Shown piece after piece: positions 63,003-64,000 of a stretch of 64,000 nucleotides of DNA. The stretch is from Leptasterias polaris. Taxonomy: Eukaryota; Echinodermata; Asteroidea; Forcipulatida; Asteriidae. Below the pieces are notes generated by a model, which was given only the letters and a program-made list of their open reading frames with translations, had not been told where the DNA came from and searched no databases. The stretch covers positions 1,371,501-1,435,500 of the forward strand of contig JAZGTN010000007.1 in assembly GCA_037783415.1 (NCBI GenBank), written 5' to 3'. Every line of letters begins with the position of its first letter. The first letter of the stretch is position 1. A program made the position numbers and the translations under genes.

Positions 63003-63068
63003 AGGTCTCGAGACCGGTCTCGAGACCACTTTTTGCGGGTCTCAGTCTCGGACCCTTCCGGTCTCGAA
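63003..63068. repeat. GGTCTC-rich palindrome
   Basis: GGTCTCGAGACC is repeated in tandem at 63003..63026, then GGGTCTCAGTCTCGGACC and GGTCTCGAAT. Such ends occur on small DNA elements; no partner end is seen. It lies just past the gene 8 3' end. Confidence 0.55.
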
Positions 63069-64000
63069 TATTTATTCGATTAACCGTATTCCTTTGCGAT
63101 CATTTATCACGATAAACAGATAGCAAATAGTTTAAGAAAACTTGCAGTTTGTACAGACAACCTCGCTTGTGGTTGTGCCATTGGCTTCACCCATCATGAG
63201 TTCGATAAAAATTGGGAGCGAGTTTCTATGACCAAGACAAGCACTACTCGTTGTGAAAGGTAAACAGGTGCATGGGGCATGGTGCAAACACTATCTGACT
63301 ACAGTACGAGTTCGCTAGAGTAGCACGATAAAATAAAGTTTTTGCTGGTTTTTTAATAAACGATTATCGCAACATGTCAAGTAATTCTGCTGTGATAAGA
63401 TGTGGTTTTATGGACGCCAAAGCATTCTGCAGTTTGCATTTTCTGCTCAACGACAAATCAAGGAGAGATTGGGGACAAGTTCAGTATTATTCACTAAGCA
63501 TTTTAACTTGGGCCCATAAAGCCAAGTAAGTAACACAAATTAACATTACTTAAATTGATTTCATTGCTCATGATTCTCAGTAAACTGCAAAATGAATGTC
63601 AATCATAAACACTGATTAAGCCATATCTTAGTTTCACTTTTGTATATGATATTCATGAAAGTGGATAAAAATGTAGCGTTTTTACATTATGATCAAGAAC
63701 ACCCCCAATGACAATGCATGTTTGTCAGCAGAGATGCTGTCCATGTTGATGTTTCTGAAGTGCAATGAAGATATTCTGTAAAAGGACCGGTACCTATACA
63801 AAAACCAAGCTTCTTTTACATCAATAAAAGACTTTCATTTCAATTATTATGTGTTTAATTTTATTACATGTATGTAATTTACACATGTCGTCTCGACTAC
63901 AACACTGGTTTTTGGTAGTTGTGAAGTAGTAAAGTGAACCTATGTTATACCAATTTCCATCTGTCCGGTTGTCCACCTTAAGTGTGAATGTTAAAGTTTT
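63069..64000. other. gene-free stretch
   Basis: No coding region or known repeat is recognised. AATAAA motifs at about 63331 and 63823 could serve as poly(A) signals for gene 8, but are far from its stop. Confidence 0.4.

Overview
The window is eukaryotic: genes carry introns with GT..AG borders, and the DNA is AT-rich and full of retrotransposon, SINE and foldback-transposon remains. A many-domain scavenger receptor (SRCR) gene, a C2H2 zinc-finger cluster without KRAB or ZAD domains, and a Gmr1-type Ty3/Gypsy element (a group known from deuterostomes) together suggest a marine invertebrate deuterostome, most likely an echinoderm such as a sea star. The species cannot be fixed from the sequence alone.

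Layout. 1-7.2 kb: no gene; dispersed repeats, foldback elements and a 5'-truncated LINE. 7.57-9.24 kb: zinc-finger gene 1, followed by a broken zinc-finger copy cut off by a LINE. 10.7-12.9 kb: a 388-bp terminal-inverted-repeat element, another LINE 3' end and a ~68-bp tandem repeat. 13.95-27.73 kb: one SRCR receptor gene on the + strand. It resolves into 14 phase-compatible exons giving about 1400 residues: signal peptide, 11 SRCR domains, one membrane helix and a short tail with a PPxY motif. Its introns hold SINEs, LINE pieces and a 16-unit, 83-bp minisatellite. 28-31 kb: SINE, a LINE with a reverse transcriptase motif, and a zinc-finger remnant. 31.5-37.6 kb: a zinc-finger locus with a 45-finger open array but a destroyed 5' coding start. 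37.7-41.9 kb: copy A of a segmental duplication, with a non-coding first exon and zinc-finger gene 5. 42.19-49.70 kb: a complete LTR retrotransposon with matching 1115-bp LTRs and a 5-bp target duplication. 50.1-55.9 kb: copy B of the duplication, ending in a dead zinc-finger gene. 56.28-57.88 and 60.44-62.77 kb: zinc-finger genes 7 and 8. 63-64 kb: no gene seen.

How the parts relate. The zinc-finger loci are paralogues that share a non-coding first exon, one intron and a single large coding exon opening with the same N-terminal signature. They have grown by tandem duplication of fingers, of finger modules and of whole loci. The SRCR receptor has grown by repeated copying of a three-exon A-B-C cassette. 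The retrotransposon is the youngest large insertion. Its pol domain order is integrase before reverse transcriptase, which is the Gmr1 hallmark.
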